Source: Ceratopteris richardii (taxonomy: Eukaryota; Streptophyta; Polypodiopsida; Polypodiales; Pteridaceae). From it: a stretch of 64,000 bases of DNA. The DNA lies in the NCBI GenBank assembly GCA_020310875.1, contig CM035413.1, positions 182,224,085-182,288,084 on the forward strand, given 5' to 3'. This document shows positions 9,516 to 19,410 of the stretch, piece by piece (within the stretch, counting starts at the first letter, position 1; the number at the start of each line of letters is the position of its first letter). The position numbers were made by a program, and so were the translations under genes. The notes beneath the pieces were generated by a model, which saw only the letters and a list, made by a program, of their open reading frames with translations, made no database searches and was not told where the DNA came from.

Positions 9516-10748
9516 TTATCCAATAGAAACCAGATTCTTCGTTATATTTGGAACATGCAGCACATCAGCGAGATGTTTTACCTTTCCGTCCTCCATAGAC
9601 AATGCTATGTTTCCTGTATGTTCAATAGGATGTGATGTGTCATCACTTGTTTCAACATATCCAGGAACTGGCATTTTCTTTAAACTACTAAACCATTCTG
9701 CATGATTGGTCATGTGATTTGAAGCACCTGAATCAACATACCAGATATTATCATTCGATTTTGAAACACCAGCAGACATCGTATTCATCATGTGATGTTG
9801 AACCATAAACAACTTCTCAGAATCATCTGCACTTGTGGATGCATAGTTGTTTTGCTGCCTTCTGTTATTTTGATTATTTAACCTGCAATCACGTTCCAAG
9901 TGTCCAGGTTTACCACAATTCCAGCATCCTTTACTATCATTACCTGAATCATTTCTTTGGAAAGTTCTGTGACCTCTTTGGCTCCCCCTGCCTCGAAACA
10001 ATCCTCTTCCTCCTGCATGATTCTGTTGTTGACCTTGGTCTTGGTTACTGTTTCCTCTTCCACTTCCAAAACCTCTACCTCTGCCTCTTCCTCTGCCAGA
10101 GTAGAATACCTGCTCAGAACTAGGCTTTCCTTGGGAGTTTGAATCCTCACCAAGATTCTTTTCTTCAATGATCAACATAGAGACCAAATCAGCAAAATTC
10201 AGAATATTTTCCCTGGTCTGTATAGAAGTTCTGAACTGCTTATATGCAACTCCTAAACCACGAAGGCACACTTCCACCTTATCATCATCATCTACATTCA
10301 CGCCAATAGATGCAAGTGACTCACATATGCTTTTGATTTTTAGAGTGTAGTCACTTACCGACATGCTCTTTTTCTCTAATGTATGCAGCTCGTTCTTGAG
10401 TTGCAATTTCTGTGCCTTTGTATTGGTCTCGTACAAAGTGACCAAACTGTTCCAAGCCTCTTTTGGAGTCTTGGCATCCTGTATGTGTCCAATCATGCTA
10501 TACTATATGCTAACAGATAGTCAATACATTACCTTTTGTGCTCCTTGATTCCATTCCTCATATGCTCTTAACTGTTCTGCAGTCCGATTCCTTTCTGGTA
10601 GCCGCGGAGCATTTTCATTCTCTCCTTCGATGTACTTCCAGTAGCCTTTTCCCATCAGGAAATTTGTCATTCTGAATCTCCAAGCATGGAAGTTGTTCTT
10701 GTCCAGTTTATTGCTCATAAGCTGACTCGTTCCATCTGTGTTTGCCAT
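9516..10748 (-). pseudogene. A Gag and protease
   Basis: Particle protein and polyprotein protease. The Met at 10746-10748 is taken as the start: it opens the frame after the leader and is followed by NNFHAWRFRMTNFLMGKGYW, a typical Copia Gag start. An Arg/Gly-rich region (GRGRGRGRGFGSGRG) precedes the knuckle CWNCGKPGHLERDC (CX2CX4HX4C). The protease shows WYVDSGASNHMT with the catalytic DSG. Stops are TGA at 10521-10523 (a Trp codon in the ancestor, judged from M, which has TAG there), TAG at 10503-10505 (CAG in M) and TAA at 9516-9518 (CAA in M). Confidence 0.88.
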
Positions 10749-11118
10749 TTCTGCAACAATTCACAACACCGCAACACACTACAAGCAGCACTTCTGCTTG
10801 AACACTGTCGCACTATGACCTGACAGTTCGATCTCAGAAAAACACAATTTTCGTGTATCAACAGTACACGGAATCGCTTGAAATTCTGAATCTAGAATAT
10901 ATGAGTGTCGGCAAACACAACGCAAGTTACAGTTTCTGAAACTGACCTGGTTTTTCTATGGGCCCCACCTTGCAGGCTCGAAATGGAGGTCAAGATGGCT
11001 CTGAAGCTTCACAGCGATTTTCGTAGCAAACAGAGGCCGTTTGTGAAATCAGGTTTTCTCCACGCCTTCTCGCAGTCTTCACCGTCACCTTCTCCATGAG
11101 CTCTCTACAGCCATGCTG
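10749..11118 (-). other. A 5' leader
   Basis: Untranslated region between the primer site and the Gag start. I see no ORF with family support, no repeat array and no conserved structure here. It would hold the packaging signal, which I cannot locate. Confidence 0.6.
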
Positions 11119-11130
11119 GCTCTGATACCA
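11119..11130 (-). promoter_or_regulatory. Primer binding site of A (initiator Met-tRNA type)
   Basis: Reads TGGTATCAGAGC on the coding strand, directly against the 5' LTR. This is the common plant Copia primer site for the 3' end of initiator Met-tRNA. Confidence 0.92.
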
Positions 11131-11510
11131 TGTCACGAGGAAGGAGATAAGGAAGACAGTTCACACAACACACTCTCACTCTCAAGGAGAAGCACACGCA
11201 CAGATTGAGGCAAGGAAGAATGATCTTCTTCTTCTTCTTCTATTACATAAAAGGAATGTACAAGAATGACCTAAAAACAAGAATACAACCAGTGCAATAT
11301 ATAAAGACCAGTACATAAGGAAAAACCTAATGTCCGCGAATGAGTGAGCTGGCAAGAAAAAAATGTGCCATCACTCTCGGTAGATAAATCTAATAAAGCT
11401 CAATGAAGTATCCCTGACATATACCGGCGTGACCACTATACATGTCAGAGAAACAAAAAACTGGTACATGTCATCCTGGATCATCACATGTTGAGCTTGA
11501 TATCTCAACA
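11131..11510 (-). repeat. A 5' LTR
   Basis: Starts TGTCACGAGG and ends ATCTCAACA on the + strand. It is the promoter copy, containing a TATATAAA-like box near 11298. It is 3 bp longer than the partner because of one extra CTT unit. Confidence 0.95.
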
Positions 11511-11515
11511 CCTAC
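11511..11515. repeat. Target-site duplication of A (right copy)
   Basis: CCTAC, identical to 6068-6072. Confidence 0.9.
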
Positions 11516-12997
11516 CTAGGAACGGGGTTTAGCTATTTTAGGCACTTGTTTAGCTACATGTTTCCATAGCTCTGGCCTAACCTTGAGTAACTCTTCTAAC
11601 GTGAGATTGCACTGCACTTTAGTATTCTTTACTACCTCCGTGTTCCTAAGTATGACTGAGTCTTCGTTTTGTACCATGACCGTGGGTGCTCTCATACAAG
11701 TAGACTTAGCTTCCCATGGGCCTGTGAAGTGGGGTTATTCATGTAAAGAATTAGACTCAAAGTCTAATCTCTCTTGAGATTGTGCACTCTCCTACTCTCC
11801 ATAAATGGAGGGAATATCTTGTGGGAATTGATCATGCGCGTCATCCACAAATTCAATGGGAGGAGGGGCTTCACTCTCTTTAGCCCATTTTTCTTCTTGA
11901 ATCTCTCGTAGGAATTCTGGTCTGTACCTATTCATAGAAGAAGAGGTGTCTGGTTCACTGGAATTGGGCACATAAGCTTCCTGTGGGGGAATGCTTATTC
12001 TTTTACTTGCCTCATCTCTTCCTTGGTTATTTTCTTCCTTGGCAGATCTTGCAATTATGCTCTCTAACTTCTCTAATAGTCCATCCAAGTGCAATTGTGC
12101 CTTAGCTGAGCAAGAGTAGTTGAGGAGGCGACTGGCTTCAAACATGGTCTGAGCCAATGCGACCATTTTCGTGCAAATCTTGGTTCTTTCTATCTCTAAG
12201 TCAGCTCTAGGGTAGCACTTGTCATGATCCCTCACATTTGGCCCTTCTTGGATTCTGGCCTGATATGCCTTAAGCATCATGTCTATGTCTTCAGGAGTGG
12301 GGTCAGCTAATACTGATCCTACTCTAGGGGGTGGTGGGATGGTCTGAGGTGGGTTGAAAGGTGGTGGATTAGATGGTGATAGGGATGAAGGTGGTGGTAT
12401 GTGAGAGTTTGTTTGAGAGGTGAGTTCCACAATTTTTTCTTTTGTTTCTCTTATGCTTTCCTCTAAGTTGCTCATTTTTTTAGACCATTGTCTCTTCATT
12501 CTCTCTTGGATATCTCTCCAAGCTCTAGTCCTTTTCTTAGTTGTGCTCTCTATTTCACTAACCTTGGAGTTCTTTTCCTGGCCTAAACCTTGGTTCTGCT
12601 GCAAAGCCTGAGCTCCGGTGACCACTTGCACCGGTGCAGTGGAAGTTACACTTCCTATAGAGTCTACTACTAACCCAATAACGTTGATAGGGGTGATTTT
12701 TGGCATATTATTAGGATTCTTTGGGCAATCTCGTAAGAGATGCTCCTTTCCGCAATCTTGCCAAAAGCCCTGGATTGTTACCGATTGGGGTTGTGTAGGT
12801 GCAGGCATTGGACAATCACAAATGAGGTGATGTCCCTGACATCTATGGCATGGTCCTCTAGGGAATGGGGGTCTTACCTGCCTAGGTTGAGGTCTAGTGT
12901 TGGGATTTATGTACATAATATTTGGATACTCTGGATCCCAAATAGGTTCACTCGGTTCTTCACTATAGTAGGACTCGCCATGTTTAGGAGACTGCAT
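11516..12997 (-). pseudogene. B nucleocapsid-like zinc-knuckle region and coiled-coil linker
   Basis: The frame open at 11792-12997 (401 codons) is the same as that of the upstream gag, so the first Met is probably internal. It begins with two zinc knuckles, CHRCQGHHLICDCP and WQDCGKEHLLRDCP; the second has Trp where the first Cys would be. An Arg/Lys-rich helical stretch (MKRQWSKKMSNLEESIRETK) follows, then a Pro-rich spacer and a segment LKAYQARIQEGPNV that is conserved in K. Past the stop at 11792 similarity to K continues (KVQCNLTLEELL) up to the A insertion. It probably binds element RNA and links Gag to protease. Confidence 0.72.
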
Positions 12998-13213
12998 TTA
13001 GTAAGACTGGGGGCTATCCACATGTGTAGAATCAAAACTATGATCACTGGGGTCACTTTCTGAAAGCAATGGTGTTACTGGCACTATGGCTCTATTTAGA
13101 TTCTCTTCCACAGCTGCATACTTTACTGGGATCACATTGGCTCGAGCAGGGGGTTGTTGTGCTGGCACTGGTTGGGGTCTCTATTGGGCCTTATATTGTG
13201 GTTGGTAGGTTTG

Positions 13214-14236
13214 TTAAGGCCTAGCATAATGTTGTGGTGGATATTGGTTGTGATATCTTCTCTGTTGTGGATAGGGCTGAGGGTAGGTTTGCCTAACCGC
13301 TTGCTTATTATATGGGCAATCTTGTGTTGTGTGATTAGTGTATCTTTGTTCTATGGTGCAGTATTGGCTACTAGGATTCACTTGGGGTTGAGCCATGATG
13401 GGACATACGTTCGCCATATGGTCATCTCCACAAGTATAGCACCGTTTAACTAGGGCAAATCTTGGAATTTGTTTACTTGAGACTCCTAGTTTTTGAGCTA
13501 CTTTCTCAGCGAGTTCCTCAATAGATGTGGATTGCAAGGAAGAGAGGCTAGAAGAACTATCTGAATCTTTGTAGATTTTTGAAAGCTCTAATTCCTCCCC
13601 TAGGTTATCCTCGATGTTGATGCACATGCATACACACTCTTCTATGGTCCTCGGGTCCTTCAAGTACACGTATGATCTCAACTTTGTACTTAGCAGTCCA
13701 TCTAGGAATAAAGCCACTTGTTTGGCTAGAGTGGGTAGCTCAGGAATCGGACATCTCTCTAGATATTGCCTAAACCTTCTTCCTGCAAGTCTTATTGTCT
13801 CTTGAGGGGTTTGCTTGAAGCTATGAATCAGTGAGGAAGTATTATGCCTTATGCCACTCTTAGAGAATTCAATAATGAAAGCCTCTAGAAGTTGGTCTAT
13901 GTTCATGAAGTTTCTCTCATTTAGTGGTTGAAACCACGTAAGAGCGGTGTTCCTAAGGGTTAGACCAAAGGCATTGTACTGCGTGAATAGGTCCTCCACT
14001 TGTTCAGCTCTCAAGACTTGCCTAAATTCGGCCACATGATCATATGGATCTCGTGTGCCATCGAAGTAGTTCTTCATAGACTTAACCAGCTGTGTAGGTC
14101 TCAAGGTTCTGGTGTGTTCCCTAGGCCTTGGCAAAGGAAAATCATCAGCGTTTCTTAGGTTTCTTGGAACTCTAGTTCTCTCGGTTTCTTCTCTATCCGC
14201 CTCTGTTCGCGTTCGTTCTCTTCCTTGGGTTGGCAA
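13214..14236 (-). pseudogene. B Gag (retrotransposon gag domain)
   Basis: Capsid protein that forms the particle. The 340-codon open segment holds the retrotransposon gag core: YDHVAEFRQVL, then NTALTWFQPL, SLIHSFKQTPQET and QVALFLDGLLSTKLR. A knuckle-like CYTCGDDHMANVCP lies near residue 290. The frame is interrupted at 13214-13216 (TAA) and by further stops up to 12997, but similarity to K continues through that gap (VKYAAVEENLNRAIVP against K VRYAQPEENLERAIVP), so one longer Gag is broken here. It is preceded by the pre-gag ORF in another frame. Confidence 0.8.
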
Positions 14237-14285
14237 AGCTTACCTCAAGTCTATCTCTATTCCTGTCCCTTTGAGCTCCATGAGC

Positions 14286-15011
14286 TTAGGATGTTCCAGC
14301 TCCTAGGTGGCCATATGAAACATTAGATCTTGGTTGGGAGAAAATAAATTCTCCTTTCCGAGTGTAGGCATGCCTACCATGCTCCATGACTACAAAGATC
14401 CTCTCTGAAGTGTTGTCTAAGTAGGTTACCTTGCCTGGGATATCAGGATCTTTGAATTCATAGATCGTGATCGTTCCTATCTCATTAGGTTGATCAGGCT
14501 TATACCTCCAAAAGGCTTCATCAATCTCTCGGTTGAAGAGCAGATCTATGCTCTTATTATCCTGGGGAATCCACTCTGGTGTGAGAATTCTAGTGAGAAT
14601 TGATTTGCCTCGAGGGGTCTTAGGTTCTACAACCATGTTCCCTCGCTCTAGGTCACCTATATCCGTTTCTGGGATCACATTACCAAACTGGTCTGTCCTA
14701 TCTGGGTGCCTCGTGACTACATATATGGTTCCTTCTTTGTCCAGGTATGCTCCATTTTCAAACTTGAGTGCTGGATGTTCTAATCCAATGGGTTGATCTG
14801 GGTTTTTTATCTGGACCACCGATCTTCCTAGGTCGTCCTCATAGATGCTGGCACCTAATCGATTGGTCCTAAGGTATTCCAGTTGCATCTTGTAAGGGCC
14901 TTCTACCCTATGTAAATATGGCATGCCTAAACTTCGTGTAGGTCTCTCCATACCGTGTGATATCTCGGACTCGCTAGCTTCAGAGCTAGGATAATGAGAA
15001 TGATGGCTCAA
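14286..15011 (-). CDS. B pre-gag ORF, conserved in K
   Basis: 241 codons upstream of gag and in a different frame. The N-terminus is Ser/His/Glu-rich; the centre has GAYLDKEGTIYVVTRHP, TPRGKSILTRI and IPQDNKSIDLLFN; the C-terminal part has IYEFKDPDIPGKVTYLD. Element K has the same order (GAYIDKIGHIYIVTEFP, TPRGRSQVTGV, FYELEDPEDETRLTYLD), so the protein is under some constraint in this lineage. I do not recognise a domain. Its place recalls ORF1 of Ogre/Tat Gypsy elements, which also lies before gag, but I cannot show homology. It is intact in B. Confidence 0.6.
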   Translation of the reverse strand: MSHHSHYPSSEASESEISHGMERPTRSLGMPYLHRVEGPYKMQLEYLRTNRLGASIYEDDLGRSVVQIKNPDQPIGLEHPALKFENGAYLDKEGTIYVVTRHPDRTDQFGNVIPETDIGDLERGNMVVEPKTPRGKSILTRILTPEWIPQDNKSIDLLFNREIDEAFWRYKPDQPNEIGTITIYEFKDPDIPGKVTYLDNTSERIFVVMEHGRHAYTRKGEFIFSQPRSNVSYGHLGAGTS

Positions 15012-15913
15012 CTACTGGGCCCAAGACCTAGCAGTATGATTGACACTAGCCTCTGAAGACCTAAGACTTTGTCTATCTCTTCCCAAGTGTCGTATTGATC
15101 TAAGGTTCATAAGCCCAATTAATTAATCCCAAATTTTCCAAGTACAATTTTCGTTGCTAAGTCCTTTTGTATTAGTCACTTGTTCTTTTTAATTTTTCGT
15201 AGGATGTCACTTCTTGTCCAATTAATCTTTGTCGCAAGGAACACTTAAGTTTTATCGTACTTTGAGTTTGGTCGCTCGATTTAAATTCTTTTCCCTTAGG
15301 TTGTTTCACAAATGTAATCTCCTCGTACCTGCACTTGAGTGATTAGAGTTCTTGGACTTGGTCGTGCTTAACGTATCCCTAATTGATCAAAACCTCTATC
15401 CGTACTTAGCCTAAGCTAGGGATTGACAGAGGGTGTTGAGAATTTCCAACCTTAGTTTCTCTCCTTGGTTGCCCTTGTGTGCCTAGGAAGCGTATTCCCA
15501 AGCTTGCACTTACTCTTGCTTCGAGTACCCTTCGATGCTCTCAAAGGACCTATAAAAGGCCCGAAGTTAGCTCAAAAATTGAATTCAATTGACGCAACAA
15601 ACCATGTTCATTCATGCAATTCAAAGATCACATTGTTCTTGGGCTTCATGAAAAACAATCCCAAAGATCCCTCAATTTTCTTCCCCCTAGATATGGTCAC
15701 TTCAAAATACTATCACAGCAAACGGATTTTGTATGAGAAAGTTATGCCAGTTCAGGGTTCTGGAGCTAAAACAGGATTCAAACATGCTAATCAGGTAGAC
15801 ATGATTTCTCCAATTAACTTGCGTAGTGGCCTCACAATGCTCTAATGCACTTTAATGTTTCCCCAATACTTGCCAAAAATTGACCAACTATCTTTGCTCT
15901 AAAAAAATGGCCG

Positions 15914-16410
15914 AAATCGCCCGTCAATCGCGATCGAGTAGTCTGTCAATTGCGATTGATATGTCATTCGCGATCGACGTGTCGGTCACGATTGACTGGT
16001 CCATCATGGCTATCAGTCACGATTGATGGGTCAGTCGTGATTGACATGTGGCCCGAAAATTCAGTCGATCGTGATCAAAGGATCGTTGACTCTATCGATC
16101 GCGATTGATGGGTCGATCGCGATTGACAGGTCCGTCGCGAGGGTTCTATCGATCGTGGTCATACAGTCGTTGACTGGGTCAGTCACGCTTGTCAGGTCCG
16201 TCGGGACTATCGGTTGCGATTGATGGGTCGATCGCGATTGATAGGTCGGTCGCGATTGATATGTGGCATGCATAAATTCAGTCGATCGTGGTTAGTCAGT
16301 CGTTGACTCTATCGGTCGTGATCGAGGTGTCGATCACGATTGACATGCCAGTCGACTGGTGTCCGTCATCGTTTGTCGATCGTGATTGACAGGTCAATCG
16401 CAATTGACAG
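15914..16410. repeat. 18-nt degenerate tandem array in the B leader
   Basis: Unit approximately GTCGATCGCGATTGACAG. Unit starts at 15945, 15963, 15981 and 15999 are spaced 18 nt, as are 16112/16130 and 16227/16245; other units are degraded or shifted. The core GATCGCGAT is self-complementary. A larger pattern (TCAGTCGATCGTG followed by GTTGACTCTATCG) recurs near 16060, 16145 and 16280. The array is rich in CpG although the surroundings are AT-rich. Confidence 0.85.
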
Positions 16411-16739
16411 AAAACAGAGACATATTAAAATTTCAAACACATATTTAGGATTCCCTAGGCCTAAACATCATGGTTATGCACTTTGTTTTGCAAAAAAGTC
16501 AACTTTATGTCGGTCGCGATTGACAGAGGTCAACGCCTCGGGACCTGCACAGTCAGATTTTTTACCTGTTGGAGCTGGTGCAGCTACTAGGGATGCTGAT
16601 TCTTGCAGAAAATCTCAAAAAACACAGAATAGCACAAACACACATACGCTCTCTCGCTCTCTCTCACAAGTGAAATGAGAGGAATGGTATGGGTAGGGTG
16701 AAACTAAAATTTTTCGCGAGGATGGAGATGGAGGTGGGA

Positions 16740-16775
16740 GATGGTGAGGATGATGATGGTGATGATGATGATGAA
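16740..16775. repeat. GAT/GATGGT microsatellite
   Basis: Simple repeat of GATGATGATGGTGATGATG type in the B leader close to the primer site. Read on the B strand it is CAT-rich. Confidence 0.8.
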
Positions 16776-16866
16776 GAACACAAAAGAAAATAGATAAAAG
16801 TGAAAGAAATACCTATTGACTCCAATGCCACTCTACGTCTTACCATCACACGCTCGTCCTCAAAGC

Positions 16867-16884
16867 TCGATCCCCGGCAACGGC
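16867..16884 (-). promoter_or_regulatory. Primer binding site of B (tRNA-Asp type)
   Basis: The + strand reads TCGATCCCCGGCAACGGC, matching the 3' arm of plant tRNA-Asp (GUC) as I know it, apart from the last few bases before CCA. It lies 12 bp inside the 5' LTR. Plant Tat/Athila-type Gypsy elements commonly use this kind of site. Confidence 0.8.
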
Positions 16885-16896
16885 ACAAAAATTTGG

Positions 16897-17520
16897 TGTA
16901 GCTCAGTGATGAGTAGCACCTCCTTTAATGTCAATCCGGGAAGACATGAGGATGGTATGATGACCTCGAGCAAGTGAAGGCACAAGTGTGTGAGTGAGAA
17001 GCACACTAACATGCACACACATACACACACACGTGCACACACAGCAAGACAAAGAGGGAGACAATTAGATTACTTCAAAAGTGTTCATACAAGCTCAAAT
17101 ATATTACAAGCTAACCTCAAAAATGAGCTCTCTAGCTCTATTTATAGTTTTTGACTAGCTTTTGGCCCTGTCCAGACCTAGTGTCCTGCCTAGTTAAAAA
17201 TTAGGTTCTAGGGCCTATTTGGAGGCTCAAACGGAGTCTAAAAATCATGAAAATTGGTACGATGATACTTCTAATACTCCTCAAGCTCGAGGACTCCTAG
17301 GCTTCCACAAAAGGGAGTTACAAAAAGGTGAAATGGCATGTACAATGATTTTTAGTGATGAGAATCACTGTTATGCGGATGTTGATTTGGAAAAATTTGA
17401 ATGGCTTACTTGCCAGATCTTCGTTGAATACTTTATCGGCTTGTGCCTTCTCTCCGCTCTGGCTCCCTTCTTTGGCTTCCTTGTCTTGTGAGTCCTTCGG
17501 TGCCTTGACTGCTGCCAACA
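16897..17520 (-). repeat. B 5' LTR
   Basis: Reads TGTTGGCAGCAG to CTGAGCTACA on the minus strand. Same family as the N 3' LTR but in inverted orientation about 11 kb away. It contains a CA/TG simple repeat around 17005-17045. Confidence 0.9.
17137..17147 (-). promoter_or_regulatory. TATA box of the B LTR
   Basis: CTATAAATAGA on the minus strand, at the place of the N LTR box CTATAAAAG. Presumed promoter for B transcription. Confidence 0.6.
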
Positions 17521-17944
17521 CAGATAGTATTGAAGATTGTGATATTCTTCAGATTAATGTTCTTGTTGTGGTTCTTGTTGCACGTGCTATAGAGCAACTT
17601 CATTGGGATGGCATAGATGCTCAACCATATGCATTGATAGCTTTGTTTGTCAAAGGTTCCATTATTCCCCACATTTGCTCCTACAAAAAGGATAATTGGA
17701 CAGGCAAAGGATAATGGTGCTCATCTATTAGTAAGCAGAAATCTACTATTTCTACACAATCAAAGAAGGATAAAAAGACAAGAAGAAAACACAAAAGCAA
17801 AAATTGTTTTGCAAGTACTATAAAGGAAATGATCATGTCATAAAGAGTTGTCCAAAATTAGCTGCAAAAGAGGTTAGAATGGTTGTTGCAAAAGCCTCTA
17901 CACCCAAAAAAAATTTGCTAACCTTGTGCACAATGAAGAATGGG
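17521..17944 (+). pseudogene. Element L, Gag fragment (old E-family Copia)
   Basis: Aligns to the Gag of E from about 20190 onward: EQLHWDGIDAQPYALIAL against E EQIRWDGRDAQAHALIAL, and the knuckle CKYYKGNDHVIKSC against E CKYCKGNDHIIKNC. The second knuckle Cys has become Tyr. About 390 bp relative to E are missing inside the fragment. The left end is the B insertion point and the right end is the junction with truncated D. The frame is broken by several stops. L is the oldest layer and the host of B, D and M. Confidence 0.8.
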
Positions 17945-19410
17945 AAGATGTTTTTTCTTGGGACTATCGCGATATGAAAGGTCTTGATCCGCGGATCTAT
18001 CAACATCGGGTAGTGCTCAAACCAGAGGCAAAGCCAATTAAACAATCCAGTTACCAAATGAATCCCAATTATGCAGCACAGGTCAAAGCATAACTCGATC
18101 GATTATTGAAGGTGGGATTCATTGTACCAATCGAGCACGCTGAATGGATATCTCCGATTGTGATTGTTCCGAAGAAAAATAAACAACTGCGTATCTGTGT
18201 GGATTACCGAAAACTGAATGCGGCCACGGTACCTGATCCATTCCCTCTCCCCTTTCTCAAGACATAGACAGAGTGGTCGGGCATGAGATGTACTCCTTTC
18301 TAGACGTCTACAATGGTTAGAACCAGGTGCGAATGGTAGAACAAGACATTCTGAAAACAGCTTTGATCACAAACTAGGGTGTTTATGCTTGTACGGTAAT
18401 GTAGTTTGGGTTAAGGAATGCTCCAAGCACATTTCAACGTTGTATGCAAGAAATCTTTTCACCTTACGTGACTACTTTTATGCAAGTATATCTAGATGAC
18501 TTTTCCTTATTTGGGAAAATTGCGGCGCACCTGTATAATTTACGGTGTTGCTTTCAAAAATGCCAGGAATACCGGTTATGCTTGAATCCGACAAAATCTG
18601 TGTTTGCGGTCTCCTATGGCAAACTGCTTCGGCCATATTATCTCTGAGCAAGGCATACAAGTTGATCCGGATAAGGTTGCAGCTGTGTTGTAGGCACCAG
18701 TCCCTACAACACCGAAAGAAGTTATGCGCTTCCTGGGTCAAATCCGGTGGCATGGCAGACATTTACGGTGGTTAGCTCATTTAGCAACACCACTTAATCG
18801 GCTTATGACTAGTCCTCCACGGGAGTATGATTGGGCCCCCGAATGCCAGACTGCATTTGATCGTTTAAAGGGATTATTGACGCAGGCTCCAATTTTGCAA
18901 CCCTTGATTGGGAACGTCAGTTCCATGTCTTTGTAGATGCATCAGACATAGCTATTGGAAGCGTTTTAATGTAGCAAACTGACAAGTGGTTTTGACCTGT
19001 CTATTATGCAAGTCGCGGACTAGCTCTTGCTAAAAGAAACTATTCAGTGACCGAAAGAGAATGTCTCGGGTTGGTGTACTCTGTGAAGAAATTCCGACAT
19101 TATTTGTTGGGCCAAAAATTCGCCTTCCACGTGGATCATGCCGCGCTTGTGTATTTGGTCCGGCAACAACATTTAGGTGGTCGCTTGGCTTGATGGGTTC
19201 TATTATTACAGGAATTCGACTATGAAGTTGTTCATCGACCCGGCACAGCACATGCCTTGGCAGATTTTCTATCTCGGTTGGATTCTGGTGAAGCTTCGGT
19301 AAGGGTTGATGACACTACGCCAGCAATTGACGTTACTGAGCCAACTATTAAAGAATCTACAGAGCCTCTTGTGTCGCCTATCTACTATGATACGTTACTC
19401 ACTTTTCTAA
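17945..19410 (+). pseudogene. D reverse transcriptase and RNase H, degraded
   Basis: Gypsy pol. The sequence begins at DVFSWDYRDMKGLDP, the usual lead-in to Gypsy RT, then WISPIVIVPKKNKQLRICVD, a degraded catalytic region, VYLDDFSLFG (the YxDD motif, near 18487) and LCLNPTKSVF. RNase H shows FVDASDIAIGSVL near 18928, YFHVDHAALVYLV-like sequence near 19130 and HRPGTAHALADFLSRLD near 19235. Several stops (for example TAA near 18089, probably from CAA) and frameshifts break the frame. It is interrupted at 19410 by E, in the linker between RNase H and integrase. Not functional. Confidence 0.82.
19406..19410. repeat. Target-site duplication of E (left copy)
   Basis: TCTAA, matched by TCTAA at 37193-37197. 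Confidence 0.9.

Larger units (their letters stand above)
6073..11510 (-). mobile_element. Element A: full-length Ty1/Copia retrotransposon with decayed coding region
   Basis: 5,438 bp with 377- and 380-bp LTRs, TSD CCTAC, initiator-Met type primer site and polypurine tract. On the minus strand the order is Gag, zinc knuckle, protease, integrase, RT, RNase H. The pol order with integrase before RT defines Copia. The LTRs differ at about nine positions by eye (about 2.4%). The coding frame has nine stops, all consistent with C-to-T or G-to-A changes, and one frameshift. Element M near the right end of the window is a second member of the family. A lies inside B. Confidence 0.95.
15012..16866 (-). 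other. B 5' leader, untranslated, with repeat array
   Basis: About 1.85 kb between the primer site and the pre-gag ORF. It contains an 18-nt phased array (15914-16410), one isolated unit near 16510 and a GAT-type microsatellite near 16740-16775. The short open frames here (for example 15465-15845) have no family resemblance and I do not call them genes. The part from 15012 to about 15900 is AT-rich and featureless to me. Confidence 0.65.
5604..17520 (-). mobile_element. Element B: Ty3/Gypsy retrotransposon, 5' half, interrupted by A and cut by N
   Basis: Read on the minus strand, B starts with a 624-bp 5' LTR (17520 to 16897), then a tRNA-Asp primer site, a long repeat-bearing leader, a pre-gag ORF, gag, zinc-knuckle region and protease. 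It is broken at 5604 by N. RT, RNase H, integrase and the 3' LTR would lie beyond the left edge of the window. Copia element A sits inside B at 6073-11510, between the zinc-knuckle region and the protease. At 17521 the sequence becomes the Gag region of Copia L, so B inserted into L. Domain order and conserved segments match element K, so B and K are the same Gypsy lineage with different LTRs. Confidence 0.85.

Noticed and set aside
15465-15845. 126-codon ORF on the + strand
   Set aside because: Antisense within the B leader, no recognisable domain and no conservation with K.
16867-16884. tRNA-Asp gene fragment
   Set aside because: Only the 3' arm is matched, without the rest of a cloverleaf, and it lies next to an LTR; it is a primer binding site.
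4911-17520. N and B LTRs as the two ends of one element
   Set aside because: They are in inverted orientation, and the internal sequence shows B protease running into the N LTR end; two separate elements fit better.
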